Positions 25,627 to 38,475 of a stretch of DNA of 64,000 nucleotides are shown here, one piece after another (within the stretch, counting starts at the first letter, position 1; every line of letters starts with the position of its first letter). The stretch comes from Amblyornis subalaris (Eukaryota; Chordata; Aves; Passeriformes; Ptilonorhynchidae), in NCBI GenBank assembly GCA_018881555.1, contig JACAXG010000007.1, forward strand, positions 6,611,201 to 6,675,200, in the 5' to 3' direction. Below the pieces are notes generated by a model, which was not told where the DNA came from, did no database searches, and saw only the letters and a list, made by a program, of their open reading frames with translations. The position numbers were made by a program, and so were the translations under genes.

Positions 25627-25633
25627 CCTTCCT
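25421..25633 (-). CDS. ABCG2: ABCG2 exon 2 (start codon)
   Basis: Acceptor TTTCATTTCCAG, then seven non-coding bases, then ATG at 25626. This is the only Met before the conserved FHNICYHV block in frame, apart from an upstream Met lying in the intron. Donor GTANGT at 25420 contains an N. Encodes residues 1-69, including GFLCCRK against human GFLPCRK. Confidence 0.93.
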
Positions 25634-28600
25634 CTGGAAATGAAAAACAGGAAAGGGAAGGTTTGATTAGGCATGGAGAGGAAAGATGTCTTTTGGGTGC
25701 AGTGTTCAGCACTGGACTTACGGTAGGGCTGGAAGAGGCTCGTCTAGGATTCTCTCTTTTGGATACGAAATTTGTGTCCTATGGGCTCAGTCCCTGAGGT
25801 GACACAGAGCTGATGTGGAGCTGGATCTGCTGGTGTTAGGGAGNTGGAAGAGTCTCCCTCCACCCTGACGGTCTGTTGGGGTGAGCTCACCTTGGCTGGC
25901 CACCAATGCGCGCCCAGCTGCCCTCTCAGGTGAATATCTGCTCTGGCACCTGGATCTCCTCCTCTGGGGTCTGTAGAGCTGTTTCTCCCACATTTTCTCA
26001 CTCCCCTCTTACAGCTGCTGAACTACATCTTCTACCTTTTCTTACACAGGTTTCCAGACAAAGAAAAATTGTTCCATTACAGGAACATGGAAACTGACAC
26101 TCCTGCCGAGTAATTCTCTTCCTCGGATTTGATTTCCATGTGAAAACTAGAAGGTAGTTGTGGAATAATTAAAGTTATCTCACCTCCCATGTCAGCCAGG
26201 CTCCTGCCTGTGAGCTATCCACCTGCACCGTGGGGCATTCCTGGCAGACCTTTGTCCCCTTTGTGCTTCCCGAGGGTCATTTAGGTAAGAGGTAGGATCT
26301 GGCCTGTCTATATGTATCATGCTGACCCATCAGAGTCTAATTACTTTAATTGCCACTATGGGAAATGTTACCAAAGCAATAGTTCATGGGAATCAAGANG
26401 GCAGATGGGTTGCTGGGAGCTCCAGGGTGACCAGTCCTGTACCTCAGCACAGTCACACTGCTTACAGCAAGAAAGGAGGCGAATTACGAGANAGTTTCAG
26501 GCATGCTCAATGAATTTGAGAGCCGTTAATAAAAATGAGACTTACAAAAAAAAAAAAAAAAGCCGTTTAATCTAACAGAGTCATATGGTCACATAAAAAA
26601 CCCAAGCCCTTATCTTGTCAGTTTGCTAAGGTTGCTTGACAGACAGCTGAGCTCTCCTTTGTGGCTACCAGCACAGTGAAACCTCTGGAAGCTCTACATT
26701 CAGCAACAGGCCTAGCTGCACATAAAGTCTGGTTCATCTGTCTCCCAGTGTTGCTATCCCAAATCCATCCCAGGCTTGCCTCCTCTGACAAAGCTGCAGT
26801 CTTCAGTGCTGACAAAAATATAAGGCCTTAGTGTTATAGTAATCAGTAATCTAGGCCCAGTGCAAAAAACCTGTGTTCCAAATCTATTTACAAAGGGACT
26901 AGCTTTAATTTGAGCTAAAATGGATTTTGAGTAAGTTGAACATCAATTAAATGTGCAACATTTAAAGTATAGAGGCCTTTTACTGATAAACTACCTACAC
27001 CCTACTTGCGCCAGAGAAGACTCACCTACCTGAAGGAAGGCAGCTAATTTTATAAGGCTACTTATAGTGTACTTTCTGGGCTAATTTCTGGGCCTCAATC
27101 ACTGCCTTTTGAAAGGATGCTTTGGTAACTTAAGAGATGGGCATTCAGAACTGCCGTGGGAACTTGTCACTTAAAGGCTCACCATGTGCTGAACAGATGT
27201 TTGCCAAGCAAGGTACCAAAAACTCAGCCACAGGGTCAACAGCACAGCTAGGCATTAGAAAATCCCTTGAGCTGTTGGATAACCAAGCAGCACAAGGTGA
27301 GTGCAGAAGTCAGGAGACGGTGTGACTCTAACCTTGATATATCTCTACATATGTAAGGTATTTGGATCAGAATTTTGCTTGATCACATTTTTTTCTCAGC
27401 TGAATATTTCAGCATTACTGATGCAACATTATAAGCAAATGAGAAAAAGTGATAACGTCTGACCTCAGGCATTATCAACGGAATGGTTACGTTTTCTTTG
27501 TTTCATTTGATTTTTTTGGGTTTGGGGTATTTTTTTTCCAAAGACCATCACAGAAACCTAGCTCAACACTTGCACTGAAATTTCTGATGTGCTCTTGAGA
27601 AAACAAATAATTTTTTTAGAAGTTAAAGGTATTCANTCTTCCAGACTGAACTAGACAGGCAGACAGCAAGCACAGATATGGGACCATACTGCTTTCATGG
27701 TGCCACTCTTAACAGACAATATGCCATAGTCGAACTTAATTTGCCAATCAAGTTATGATGAGATTGTACACATCCTTGCAAAGATGTGTGAAGCTTTGTA
27801 AATAAATCAGCTATGAGAAGAATTACACATATCAATAGCAGAAAGTCTCTCAATGGCTATTTAATACAGCTGTCGGCAGGAAACTTCTAGTTCAGGAAGG
27901 CTTGAGTCCACTGATAGCCCAAATCTGCCAGAGAAAAATGATGTTCTTTGCTATTGTCCCTTGGGAAGGCATTAACTACTGGCAGCTGTGAGCAGAGGCT
28001 GGATTCAGCTCTCGCTGCACCTCTGGTGTAAATTGTTACAGCCCTTTCTGGCTGCAGTGTGCCTATGCCACTTGCAAGGACAGGGTGGNGTGCTGCAGGT
28101 GGAACACCTGGCACGTGGATTTACCTGTGCTCTGCTCCTCCCTTCAGAAAAAAAGGTGTGTTTGTGGGCACATGTCATTTATCAAAGTAAAAAAAAAAAA
28201 ATTTTTTTTCAAATGTTACATTAATACTTAAAACAGCATTTTACATTCTCAGAGCTACAAGAAACTATTGCAGAAAGTAATTGCAGAACGCTCATTCGCT
28301 TAAAGCTCGAGTGGTTATTTCTGCTGTGTGAAATCTCTGCTAGCTGCTCTCTTCTCAAAGGGGNAGAACCATCGCAAGGTCTCCACCACGGCAGCTCCTT
28401 GGGATGGCAGAATGACAGGGCTCTGGACGTGCTGGTGGGAAGGAGCCTGGGGAAGATGTCCCATAACCCAGCTTCTCCCTCTGAGCAGGGCTGTCACCAA
28501 CACGAGANGGGGCCAGCCGTGGCTTTGCCTGGCTGATCCGTGGAAGCCTCTGAGGGTGGCGATTTGTATCTCGGCTAACAGTGTGCTGGGAGAATATGAA

Positions 28601-30779
28601 CTGCTAGCAGCAGAAATAATGCCCACAGGCTAAAATTAGGCATTTTATTTCCTTTGATTTTTTTGGATACCTCGTTTTCATTCTGGAGGAAAGAGTTGCA
28701 GTGAGATAAGGGGTTTGGTATTTTACGAATCAACCTTCCCGTTTCTGATCTAGCAATAAACTTCACCAGAGGAANACAGGGGCATGCTCCTTCACAGCTA
28801 ATATAATTGTCAGCTGTTTGCAATTGCTCCTCAGAAATGGAATTTTTAAAATATATGCAATTTTTAATTGTTTAAAAATAAGTCATCGAGTTTAATGNGA
28901 CATATAGCCAGGAAACATTTCAAGTCAGAGCATGTGCAGGACAAAGAAACAACCACGATGAATGTTACTCAAATCAATTTCCATGCAAACTTTAAATGAA
29001 GTTTCCTAGATTTCATTTCCAATGGCTTCTGAACATTTACTTTAGGTCAGAAATGAGCAGGAGATTCAATGGCAATAGGTACTGCCTGCTGTATTCAAAA
29101 GTATTTGTTAATACGATAAAGTGTTTCATATCCTCATCGTGTCAACCCTGGGTATAATACACTTTTGCATCAGCAAAATAGAAAATTTACGAACTCCTCG
29201 GAAGTTTTACAAATTTCATTTGTTTTGTCAAATAGTTCTAAAATATTTTTATTTTCACTGATTTCAGCATAATTTCAGTTCAAGCCTAATAGAAAATCCT
29301 TTTCTTCAGAGATACTTAGTCTCAGAAAATTTTGTCAGGACACAAAGTACCGGATCTAGAGATTTAACCTTTTATTAATGGCAAAATGAAACTACTTTCT
29401 TAAAAACAACCAAGAAGTCTCTTTGCCCACTGTTTCAATGCACAGAAAATTAGAGTNTCAGTACAGTCACTTTCCTGTGTATTCTTCTGAGACTTGTAAA
29501 GTACGAAGTCTCCTTTTTCCTACATACACAGGGGCACTAAACAAAAACCTCAGACAACAAAACGTGCTACAAAGTTCAGTTGATTCAAACCCACTGGAAC
29601 CACAACAATACCATATCTGGAGTCTTTCAAACAGTTTCAGCAAAAGCATTTGTATGCCTTAAGATATANTGTCTATATAAAAAGCTAAGAAACATTCATT
29701 TCTGCCAGTCTTCCTGCAAAACTTTTAGCATCAGAGGGATTTGCAGTTCAAATAGAAAAAAACTCAATACCGAGAAACAATACTATAGGAGAGGTAGTAA
29801 AAATATGAATAACAAAATTCAGAAGTGCGTTTTTAAAAATCCAGGCAGTTACTCAAAAGATTTTATCTCTATAGAGAATAAGCATTGAATTTACTTAAAG
29901 AGGAAAAGTTTTAGAGACAGAAGCAGCTTTCAGCAGAATTTTCTAAAGGAAGCTGCCCCTAACCCTTTTTAAAAATAGTATTTTTTTTCTTTTTTTTTCT
30001 GGGTACTTGAGCATGCCAGAGAAACCACAATGAAGTGTGCTGTTTTTTCTCTTATTGTTAATGGGTACAAAGTTTGGTCTTGCAACCTGCAAGCTGAAAG
30101 AGTACTGTATGTGAATTTTGGACACATATAAATTCACAAAAGTTGTAGATATTCCTTTTTCCCCCGCTTTTTAGTCACATACATTTCCAGGGGTGTGGAC
30201 TGACCAGAGAATGGATGTGGGGATGCAAAGGGGCCGGGACCGTACATTCCTCTTTCTCAGGAACACGCGTAGGAAATTAAAACCGTTTGAGTAAATAAGG
30301 ATAATGCGATTCAGGCAATCTGTAAGTCAATTGCCGAGCGATTTACCGGGGATTTGTAACCTACCTTCCATGAAAAGAGCCCTGTGTGTTAACTGGGGAC
30401 CGAGCAAGCAGCGCACGGTGCGTGCATGGTGTCTGCAGCACGTTAACATGCATGAGGGAACACCGAGGACGGCAGTTCCTACAAAATATTCTCATTTTTC
30501 ACCTTTTTACTGCTTTTAATTTAAGCCTTGAAGCTTCCACCCCCCCTATTTATAAAANGTATTTTCGTTGATTTCTTGCCTTCTCAATAAGACGCCTTGA
30601 AAAGCAGGGAGAAGGTAGGCGAGCATTTCGCTGTGTTTTCCTTGGCTTTTGGAGGAAAACCGCTGCTGGATGTAATTCCAGGGCAAGTGTAAGCAATTGC
30701 TGGACGAGGAGGCAAGCCGCTACACCGAATTAAACCTGCTTCAGTAAAAGGCCCGAACTGCTGCTACCCGCTCACTTAC
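25634..30779 (-). other. ABCG2: Probable ABCG2 intron 1, no other gene seen
   Basis: Interval between exon 2 and the candidate non-coding first exon. AT-rich, with poly(A)/poly(T) runs near 26546, 28190-28210 and 29985-30000. No open frame with splice borders or recognisable homology on either strand. Confidence 0.45.
26521..26571 (+). mobile_element. Tiny A-tailed insertion flanked by ~10-bp direct repeats
   Basis: AGCCGTTAAT at 26521-26530 recurs as AGCCGTTTAAT at 26561-26571. The 30 bases between begin AAAAATGAGACTTAC and end in a run of about 15 A. This has the form of a severely 5'-truncated A-tailed retroinsertion with target-site duplication, inside ABCG2 intron 1. Confidence 0.4.
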
Positions 30780-30860
30780 CAGCAGCAGGTCCGGGTCAGC
30801 GCTGCAGGGCTGAGAGGAGGAGGCGGCAGAGGAGNTGGAAAGGATGCAGGATCCAGGGAA
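30780..30860 (-). other. ABCG2: Candidate ABCG2 non-coding first exon (5' end unknown)
   Basis: On the minus strand a GC-rich stretch ends GACCTGCTGCTG followed by a perfect donor GTAAGTGAG (intron begins at 30779). It sits 5.1 kb upstream of the exon-2 acceptor, and ABCG2 genes begin with a non-coding exon. The upstream boundary cannot be placed. GC-rich sequence continues to about 31220. Confidence 0.45.
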
Positions 30861-31219
30861 GAGAAGAGCGTGCTATGTAGGAGCACAGCCCCGACGGCTT
30901 ACTCAGCTTGCAGGGCAGGGCAGTCGCACCCAGATCATCACATCTGCTGCAGAAAGAGCCGGCAGCTGGNTTCCCTTGTGCTTCGTCAGCCCGCGGAGTC
31001 TCCACCCTCTCCCTGCACGCTGGGNAAGCCAGAGGGCTTTGTGAGGAGGGCAGGGCCAGGACCAGGACCAGCCACAAGGTTCACCTTTTCTCCTTTNAAC
31101 TGAGCAAGTCATAAGCTGCAAGTGCAGCACCTCGCCGGGAGCTGCCCCAACCCAGCCGCGCCGGTAGNGGTGACATTGGAGTCAAGGGGAGCATCTTCAC
31201 CTGCCCGGGGACTGCAGCC

Positions 31220-32224
31220 ATGGACGGGGTGGGATGAATGCCAGCAAGGCATGTCAGACAAGGCTCAGCTGGCTGTGAAGTCTTCTCCCATAGTGTCCTG
31301 GAGACGGGTATGCTTTCCTTCAGTTCCAAACACCTGCTGTAGTGCAAAGGCTTTTCTGAGCCCATCAGAGCGGGGTTTTCACAGGGTAATATGTGGGCAT
31401 GTCATTGATGCTGTGGAAGGANGCAAAGCTGAGGTAGCCTTTGTTATACAAGGTAGGGGCATTGGTCCCCAGCTGAGGTTACTAGGCAGCACCAGCCACA
31501 GCTTTCCAGGAGCTGTGCTAACATTTGTAGCAGGACTAATGATAGGAACACCACTTCCCCCCGTGTGCTTCTCCCCGTTTTGCTTTCCAGGACAGCTGTA
31601 TCTCCTGAGCCAAATAACCCCAAAGATGAGGCTGGGCAAGCTCTGGGGGATGCTGAAGGAACTCCTTCAGTTCTGTTGGCACCATCTTGCATGAGGGCTC
31701 TGCCAGAGCTTTGACAAGTGCATGAGCCTCTGGAACCACAATCTTTCTCCTTGGCAGACAGTGCAGAAGAGTACACGTTACAGATGGTTTCCAGTTAAAA
31801 TCAGGACTTTCATACTCTCTTTTTCCTAGCAAGACTCATCACTAATTATTAAACACCAAGGCTGCCTGTAAGAACTATCCTGGACAAAACACTACAGGGC
31901 CAGATTTTTTAGCTGGCTGTAACCTGGGATAGATAATTATATCATTGTTCATGAACCACTCTCCTGAGACTTTGCTCTTTCTTTTATCAATAATTTTATA
32001 ATAATTAACTCTCTACTGTATTTATATGAGATTTATAAGCATGGCAGCAGTTATTGAGGATCATTGCGTAGTCCCAGTGGCATTTGAGAAGGTGCACACA
32101 TGACCAAACAGATGCAGAGGTATTGTTATCTCATTCAGGGAGCATATCTGCAGCCTGGCCCGGAAACCTCAGCAGACCATTCATAATATCAGGTCTGGAG
32201 AATCCCAGGCGGCTTGGAAGCAGG
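31220..32224. other. Intergenic, no gene seen
   Basis: Several fairly long but mutually overlapping open frames on both strands (31122-31832) show no family resemblance and no splice-bounded core. Treated as chance. Confidence 0.45.
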
Positions 32225-33125
32225 ACTCAGAGGTGTACTAAGTAAGTTAGTAAACTGGGAGGAGCTGTTGACTTCCTCGAAGGCAGAGAGGCCCTGCAGG
32301 GAGACCAGACAAGTTGGAGGCCTGGGTAATCACTGAGCACATGAAGTTTAACAAGGGCAAGTGCTGTGTTCTGCATCTGGGATGGGGCGACCCTGGATGT
32401 ACGGATAGACTGGGGAACGAGAGGCTCGAGAGCAGTGCCAGGGAAAGCGACCTGGGGGTCCTGGTCAATGGCGAGTTGAAGATGAGTCAGCAGTGCTCTG
32501 GCAGCCAGGAAGGCCACCCATGTCCTGGGGGGCATCAGGCACAGCATCACCAGCCAGGCAAGGGAGGGGATTGTCCTGTTCTGCTCTGCTCTGCACTGGG
32601 GTGGCCTCACCTCCAGTCCTTGGGGCAGTTTGGGTATCATAATACAAGAAAGACATTAAACTATTAGAGAGCATCCAAAGGAGGGAAGTTAAGATGGGGA
32701 AGGTTCTAGAGGGGAAGCTGAATGAGGGGCAGCTGGGGGCACTTGGTCTGTTCAGCCTGGAGGAGAGGAGACTGAGGGGAAACCTCACTGCAGTTACAAT
32801 TTCTTTGTGAGGGGAAGAGGAGGGGCAGGCACTGATCTCTTCTCTGTGGTCACCAGTGACAGGACTCAAGGAAATGGCCCGAAGTTGTGTCAGGGGAGGT
32901 TTAGGTTGGATATCAGGAAACGGTTCTTCCCTCAGAGGATGTTTGGGCACTGGAACAGGCTCCCCAGGGAAGTGGTCACGACACCAGCCTGACAGAGTTT
33001 GAGAAGCGTTTGGACAATGCTCTTGGGCACGCGATGTGATTCTTAAGGCTGTCCTGTGCAAGGCCAGGAGTTGGACTTTGATGATCCTTCTCGGGTTCCT
33101 TCCAAGTCAGGATATTCTTCTGTGA
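32225..33125 (+). mobile_element. CR1 LINE 3' fragment with C-terminal reverse-transcriptase remnant
   Basis: About 900 bp. The frame at 32342 gives MKFNKGKCCVLHLG...LESSARESDLGVLVNGELKM, the C-terminal part of CR1 ORF2, now degraded. It is followed by the non-coding CR1 end with GGCACTTGGTCTGTTCAGCC, ending in TTCCTTCCAAGTCAGGATAT. Same subfamily and orientation as the fragment at 11884-12330. The two bracket ABCG2. Confidence 0.92.
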
Positions 33126-35727
33126 GTTAGGAAAAACCAGAGCACTCACACAGGATGCAGTGAGAGGTGGCTGTTGCTCTTAGCATGACTGGCACTCATG
33201 CTGAAACAAAACAAACAACAACAAAAAAGGAGATGAAAAACTGTAGTTGTTTTTTTGCTCTACTGTTAAGAGCCAGTATGATTTGGGGTTTTTTTAATTG
33301 TGGGCACAGGTATCCTTGAGATCATTTCGGAGTGCATCAATTCACAGTTGTTCTGTCTTCAGACATGGAGTGGATTGTCTGAGGGAAAGCCCCAGCCCAT
33401 GCTTGCATTAGAGTCTGAAAGACTGAGCAAAAGGAATCCAGCCTGTCTTTCTGCAGCTTCAGGAGGTGGCTGGGAGTAATTTAACTTCACTGGGAAGTTT
33501 TCTCTCTTAGACACGTGCATAAGTGAGTCTGAAGGGACTGTGTTATCAACTCTGATAGCTGCTGAGATGCTTAACGGTCTTGTATAAAGATAGTACCGTT
33601 TACAAATGGTACAAAGATAGAGCCATTTACATTCAAATTAGCAGTAAAAGAAATACGCTGTAGGAACATGATTCCCCAGAGATAAGACTAGATTTCATTG
33701 GGGAGAGACAGTCCAGACTTTGGCATCTCGTGGGCTTTGCTACTGCAGGGTTCCCAAGGGGATCAGGCAAACCCAGGGTTCTAAACCTGTGCCTCAGAAG
33801 TGAGTGCAAATCTCAGTAATAAATTCTACTCTAATAAATTTTTTTCTATCTTACTGTCTCCAAGGCCATGCCTGCCCCAGGCGCTTATTTGTCAGATAAC
33901 AACGCATGACAAGTGTTCATAAAGTTTTCCTCATCTATCTTTGGACAAATCGATGATGTATCACTAGATTACTTAATTTTAGTAACTGATTAAACATGGA
34001 GTTCAACCCTTCACACTTGTGTTTTGTGTTTGATCAGATGTGTGGCACACCCACAACACGCAGCTGACCTTTGGTCCGTTCACAATGCAGAAACCCTGAG
34101 ATGTTACACACATAGTGAGGTATCACCTTATCAGACAATGCTTCCAAACAGCTTGTGTGTGCTGTTTAAATATTAAATCTGACAAAAGGTCGGATGCCCA
34201 TTACCCAAGACAGAAGCTGGAATCTGTGCAGCTGCCACGCCAGCCAAGGTGAGGTCCCTGGCTCTGTGCCTTCTTTGTTTAGAGGTGAATGAGTCTCTGT
34301 ACCTTCACCCCAGCACTGGGAGGCAATGTTTAAAAACATAATAAACATTTATTAGAAAGAGGAGAAGATAATGTATCTCGTATGAGTGATTGCTATGGAA
34401 AGACTTGAGGTGATGAACCTCAAGGAAGGGCTGTGGAGGTTGAATCTAATGTTGCTCAACGTGATGTTCACCAGGAATTCTCCCGAGCTGCAGATCAGGC
34501 TGGCATAGTACTGTACAGTACTTCCAGCTCGGTGCCAAATCTCTCAGGAGTCCTTTCGGTCTGTCCCACTAGCCCTGAAAATAACATTCGTGTATCTAAT
34601 GATTTCAACCATGCCCCGCAAAAGTACCAGTTAGATCACCACGAAGGTAGCATCACACATTTTACCTGAGTGGCAGGTTTCCCAACAAGTTCCCTGCTAC
34701 TCAGAGTGAGCTGCATTTCACTGATGTGTTCCATCCTCCCCAGTTTAGGCTTAGAGTTATATTCCTCTGCAGCCCTGCTTTGTCTTACAGGTGTCCTTCC
34801 TCTACCTCGCTTTTCAGGCTGAAGACTAAATTGAAAACATACTTAGGAAATATCTAAGAGCTCTGTTTCCTCTCAGTGAACACAACAGTCCCTTAAGCTG
34901 CTAACACCAGCTGCTTCTAGCACCTCTCCATGTCTGCAGTCATATTTTCCTTCCCAGCTCTCTGATTTCTTTGAGATAGCAAGTCCCAGGGAGGGAGCAG
35001 AAGCGCCAGAGTGCCAAGCTCTGCACCCACTATGAAATGTCCTGGACACAAAAAAAGGGCAAAGACAACTTGATAGATATCCTCAGATTTTGCATCCCTT
35101 CATTGCCGTTCTAATACGTACCAGCAACTGATGTGTTTCCTTCTCCCTGTCAAATTGCTGTGATCTTGTGCCAGAGCAGAAATGTCTTGTCATGTGGGGA
35201 TTGCCTGTGGGGAAACAGCAGCAGCAGCAGGGCATTGCTGAAGAGCTCTTTCTCCTTCGTGTGCTGAAAGATGAAGCAGAGAGGCAAGCAAAGCTCTCAG
35301 CATCCTTCTTCCCTGGTGCCCTCTAGTGACTGACACTCTGCTCTCCCGGCTCCTGCCGCACAGATTCCTAAAACACAAAGCTGCTTGTGGGCCAGGCCCG
35401 GTGGGAGAAAAGAAGCTTGTCCATTAGTGTGGGATGTGAAACTCGGTGGTCTGGTTTACTTTCCTGTACTTCATGCGGGCAGCACCACCACTGCTCTGCC
35501 CCAGGTGAAACAAAAATGAAGGAACAGTAAAGGTGCTTCTTGCAAGTGTGGAGAACCACTCTGGAATAGTAGGAAGGCTGTTTTGGGAGGGGCTTGCATT
35601 AGCTGTGCTTTTACCACCTTTCAGCACATCAAAACTTCACACTGCATGAGCCTTTGATTAAGACAGCACCCGGTTTGCTGTTTGGGGTCATGCCTTGCTG
35701 CATCATCTCATGTCCCTGTGGGATCAG
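33126..35727. other. Intergenic, no gene seen
   Basis: Mixed-composition DNA with a short CAG run at about 35218-35232. No exon candidates with homology. The nearest upstream gene on the minus strand is PLAC8-A. Confidence 0.5.
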
Positions 35728-36125
35728 TGTGAAGCTGGGAGTGTTTAGCCTGCAGAAAAGGAGGCTCAGGAGAGACCTTATTGCTCTTTACAACCACCTG
35801 AAAGGAAATTTTAGAGAATTGGGGGTGAGTCTCTTCTCCCATATACACAAGCGACAGGACAAGAGGAAATGAGAGGAAATTGCCTCAAGTTGTCCCAGGG
35901 GAGGATTAGATTGGATATTAGGAAGAATTTCTTCGTGGAAAGGGTGGTCAGGCATTGGAAAAGGCTGCCCAGGGTAGTAGTGGAATCACCAACCCTGGAA
36001 GTGCTAACAAAATGTGTAGATGTGGCACTAGGGGACATGGTTTAGTGATGAACATGGCAGTGTTAGGCTGATGCTTGGACTCGATCTTAGAGGGCTTTTC
36101 CAACCTTAACAGTGTGCTTTGTGAG
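35728..36125 (+). mobile_element. CR1 LINE 3' fragment
   Basis: AAGCTGGGAGTGTTTAGCCT, then GATTAGATTGGATATTAGGA and GGCTGCCCAGGGTAGTAGTG, ending TTTTCCAACCTTAACAGTGT. Typical CR1 3' end, about 400 bp, a different subfamily from the 11.9 and 32.2 kb copies. Confidence 0.9.
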
Positions 36126-37859
36126 ACAGGTTGTCTCCCACTTCTGTGAGCTCCTCAAACTGTTTGCAAGCACCTCCCAGACTTAATTTCTGCCTCTGGA
36201 AACTGTAGGAGCATCTCTTCTCTGGAGTGTGCTGGAGCTGAAATAGCTCAGGGCTTCAAACAACCTGAAGTGGACCACCCATTGCCTGTAACTAGCACAC
36301 CATGTCCAGGAGCTGGAATTACCCGAAACTCCAGAGAAACCCAGGTGTCCATAACTCAAGGCATAACAAGGGGAGGAGATCTGTCAGCAAGAGCGTCTTG
36401 TACCTCAACCATGGAGCAGCCAGAGCTATGGTTTGGAGCTGGAGCTGTAAGATGCAGGAGTGAGCTTCAAATACTTTGAACTGTACAAAGATGGAGCATC
36501 CATCAGCCAGAGCTGTGAGAACCAGGAGCAACCCTAATCCAAAATGTACAGTAGCTGGGGTGCCTATCAGCTGGAGCCGGGGTGTCTGTCAGCCAGGAGC
36601 CACATGGGCCGTCCCCTATAGGGAGCTCTTCCCAGCAGGGATCCTGGCTTCTTCCCTTGGGCATTAAATACAGGTCACATGCTCCTCACGGTGTGGGAGG
36701 GTCTTTCTCAGTCCCATTCCTGACAGCAGAAGTGATGTGGGGGTCACCCTGGCTCTTCTGAGGCAGCACTGCCATGAGGGACCGCAGGCTGTGGGTGCAG
36801 GTGAGGCAGCAGCACAAGGCAGTGGTGTCTCCTCTGTACCTGAAAAAAGGAGAGACACCAGTTGGTCAGAGCTCCTGAGTGCACACCCCAGAGAGCCTCA
36901 GGAGATGCCTGTCCCCCTCCCCATCCAGAAGAATCACATCTCTCCCCAGAAGGGCAGTCCAGAAAGAGCATCTTGCTCAAAGCCGTCTGATAAGCAGAGT
37001 GCATTTCACCCCCACTTTGGGCACAGGGACTGTACCCACCAACACTGGGCGCTCCCCAGCACTACACAGAACTGCTGGCAATGGGATGCGGCTGGGCCAG
37101 ACCCCAACAGCTCTTGGGTCACCTTCCCTGAACTCCCTTCCCAGCTCCCAGCTCCCCAAACNCGAGGCACAAACCTCCTGGGAGGGGCTTTGGTCTGAGG
37201 GGCTGTGGCAGCTCCCCACGTGGCANTGACCCCGCTCTGGCATTATTTGCCCCCCACTCGTATTCATACGGTGCCAAGAGAGGCAGCAGGAGCAGACCCA
37301 ACCCAGCCAGCCCTCGGGATTGAGTGCTCACCCACCACCCACAGTGAGGTTTTCCTGGTCGTGCTGGGCATCTCCCACCCTGGCCAGCAGCAAGAGACCC
37401 CCAAGCTCCTGTTCNGCCTTGACAGCACGGCTGGGTGTGNGGTTGTTTGGTCATCACTTCGGGCACTCACCAGGCGTTGCCTGCAGCTCCTGTGTCCTCT
37501 GACACTCCTTGGATGAGGTAGGCACTTGTGCCTTCATCCAGGCTTGGGGATGGCTTCTCCTGGCTCNTTGCTGCACCTCTGCAGCATTGCCTGTGCAAAC
37601 AGGAGCCCCGTGAGGGCACAAGGGCAAAGCTGTGGCGAGAAGGATCTGTCTCAGCACCAGCAAGGAAAACGATCGCCACAACCATCCTGGCCTCAAGGGA
37701 GACATCACAAGGAAACCACAGCGATCCTGGCCCCAGCAGGCTGGCAGCGGCCTGAGGGATGGTGGAGAAGCACAATGCGGGACCCCGCCAGTCGGAAGGG
37801 AAGTTTCAAGATTACTGACAGAAACGCCTGAGGACCAGAAAAATATCCCTGTTCTGGCC
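36126..37859. other. GC-rising intergenic DNA, no gene seen
   Basis: GC content climbs toward the CpG-rich block at 37.9 kb. Long open frames appear on both strands at once, as expected from few stop codons in GC-rich DNA. A GAGCTGGAGC/GCCAGGAGCC-type motif repeats loosely around 36430-36600 (AGCCAGAGCTATGG, AGCCAGAGCTGTGA). Confidence 0.4.
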
Positions 37860-38475
37860 ATCCCTGGTGCCGCGCGCNGCCACGGGGCACGGGGACTGCC
37901 GCCAGGGAGGGCTGGCTCCGACCGGGGATTGCTGACACCAAAGTGCCTCACCTGGGGGTGCTGTGGGCTCGTCNACGTCTCTGGATGTCCCCGGGACATG
38001 CGGTCCCTCCCAGCGGCTGGCGCTCCTGGGGCGGGAGAGCNGCGGCGGCGCCGGGTCCTGGCACACCGCGCTGGAACGGCGCCTGCTGTCGGCTCCTGCC
38101 CCAGCCTGCGGGGATCTCACGGGAGAAACNGGATCCCAAACTTGTCACGCCTNCTGTGTNCGCCGGNAGGGTGGAACACNGNGAGCGAGGAACACCGGGA
38201 GCGACTNGCTGAGCCGTGCGACAGCCGGGGACAGCCTGCGCGGGGACCGCGACGCCGCGGGGGCAGCGCCAGCGCGGCCAAATGCCCCTCCCGGGCTGCC
38301 GGGGGCTCCTGCCCCGCACCCAACACGGGAAACAGCTGGATCCCGGGAGCCCGGTGTCGGTTTGGGTTGTGCCGCCGAGCGGTGTGGGGAGCTGGGAGAT
38401 GCCGGGAGCGCCCCCAGTGCTCCAGGGACTCGGGCAGAGACAGGTCCGGGCTCGGGGCTGGGGACGGTAACAGCC
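37860..38475. promoter_or_regulatory. CpG-island-like block, possible distal ABCG2 promoter
   Basis: Dense CpG (for example GCGCGGGGACCGCGACGCCG near 38238) with a GC box GGGGCGGGAG near 38030. Both neighbouring genes read leftward. PLAC8-A ends at about 39.98 kb, so this block lies upstream of ABCG2, about 7 kb beyond the candidate first exon. A minus-strand donor CCCCCAG|GTGAGG sits at its left edge (near 37950). Human ABCG2 uses several alternative distal first exons. The assignment here is inference. Confidence 0.5.

Noticed and set aside
31122..31694. 190-codon plus-strand open frame
   Set aside because: Overlapped by comparable frames on the other strand, no family resemblance, and interrupted by N codons.
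32465..33061. 198-codon minus-strand open frame
   Set aside because: It is the antisense of a CR1 3' fragment. A similar antisense frame occurs over the CR1 at 11.9 kb.
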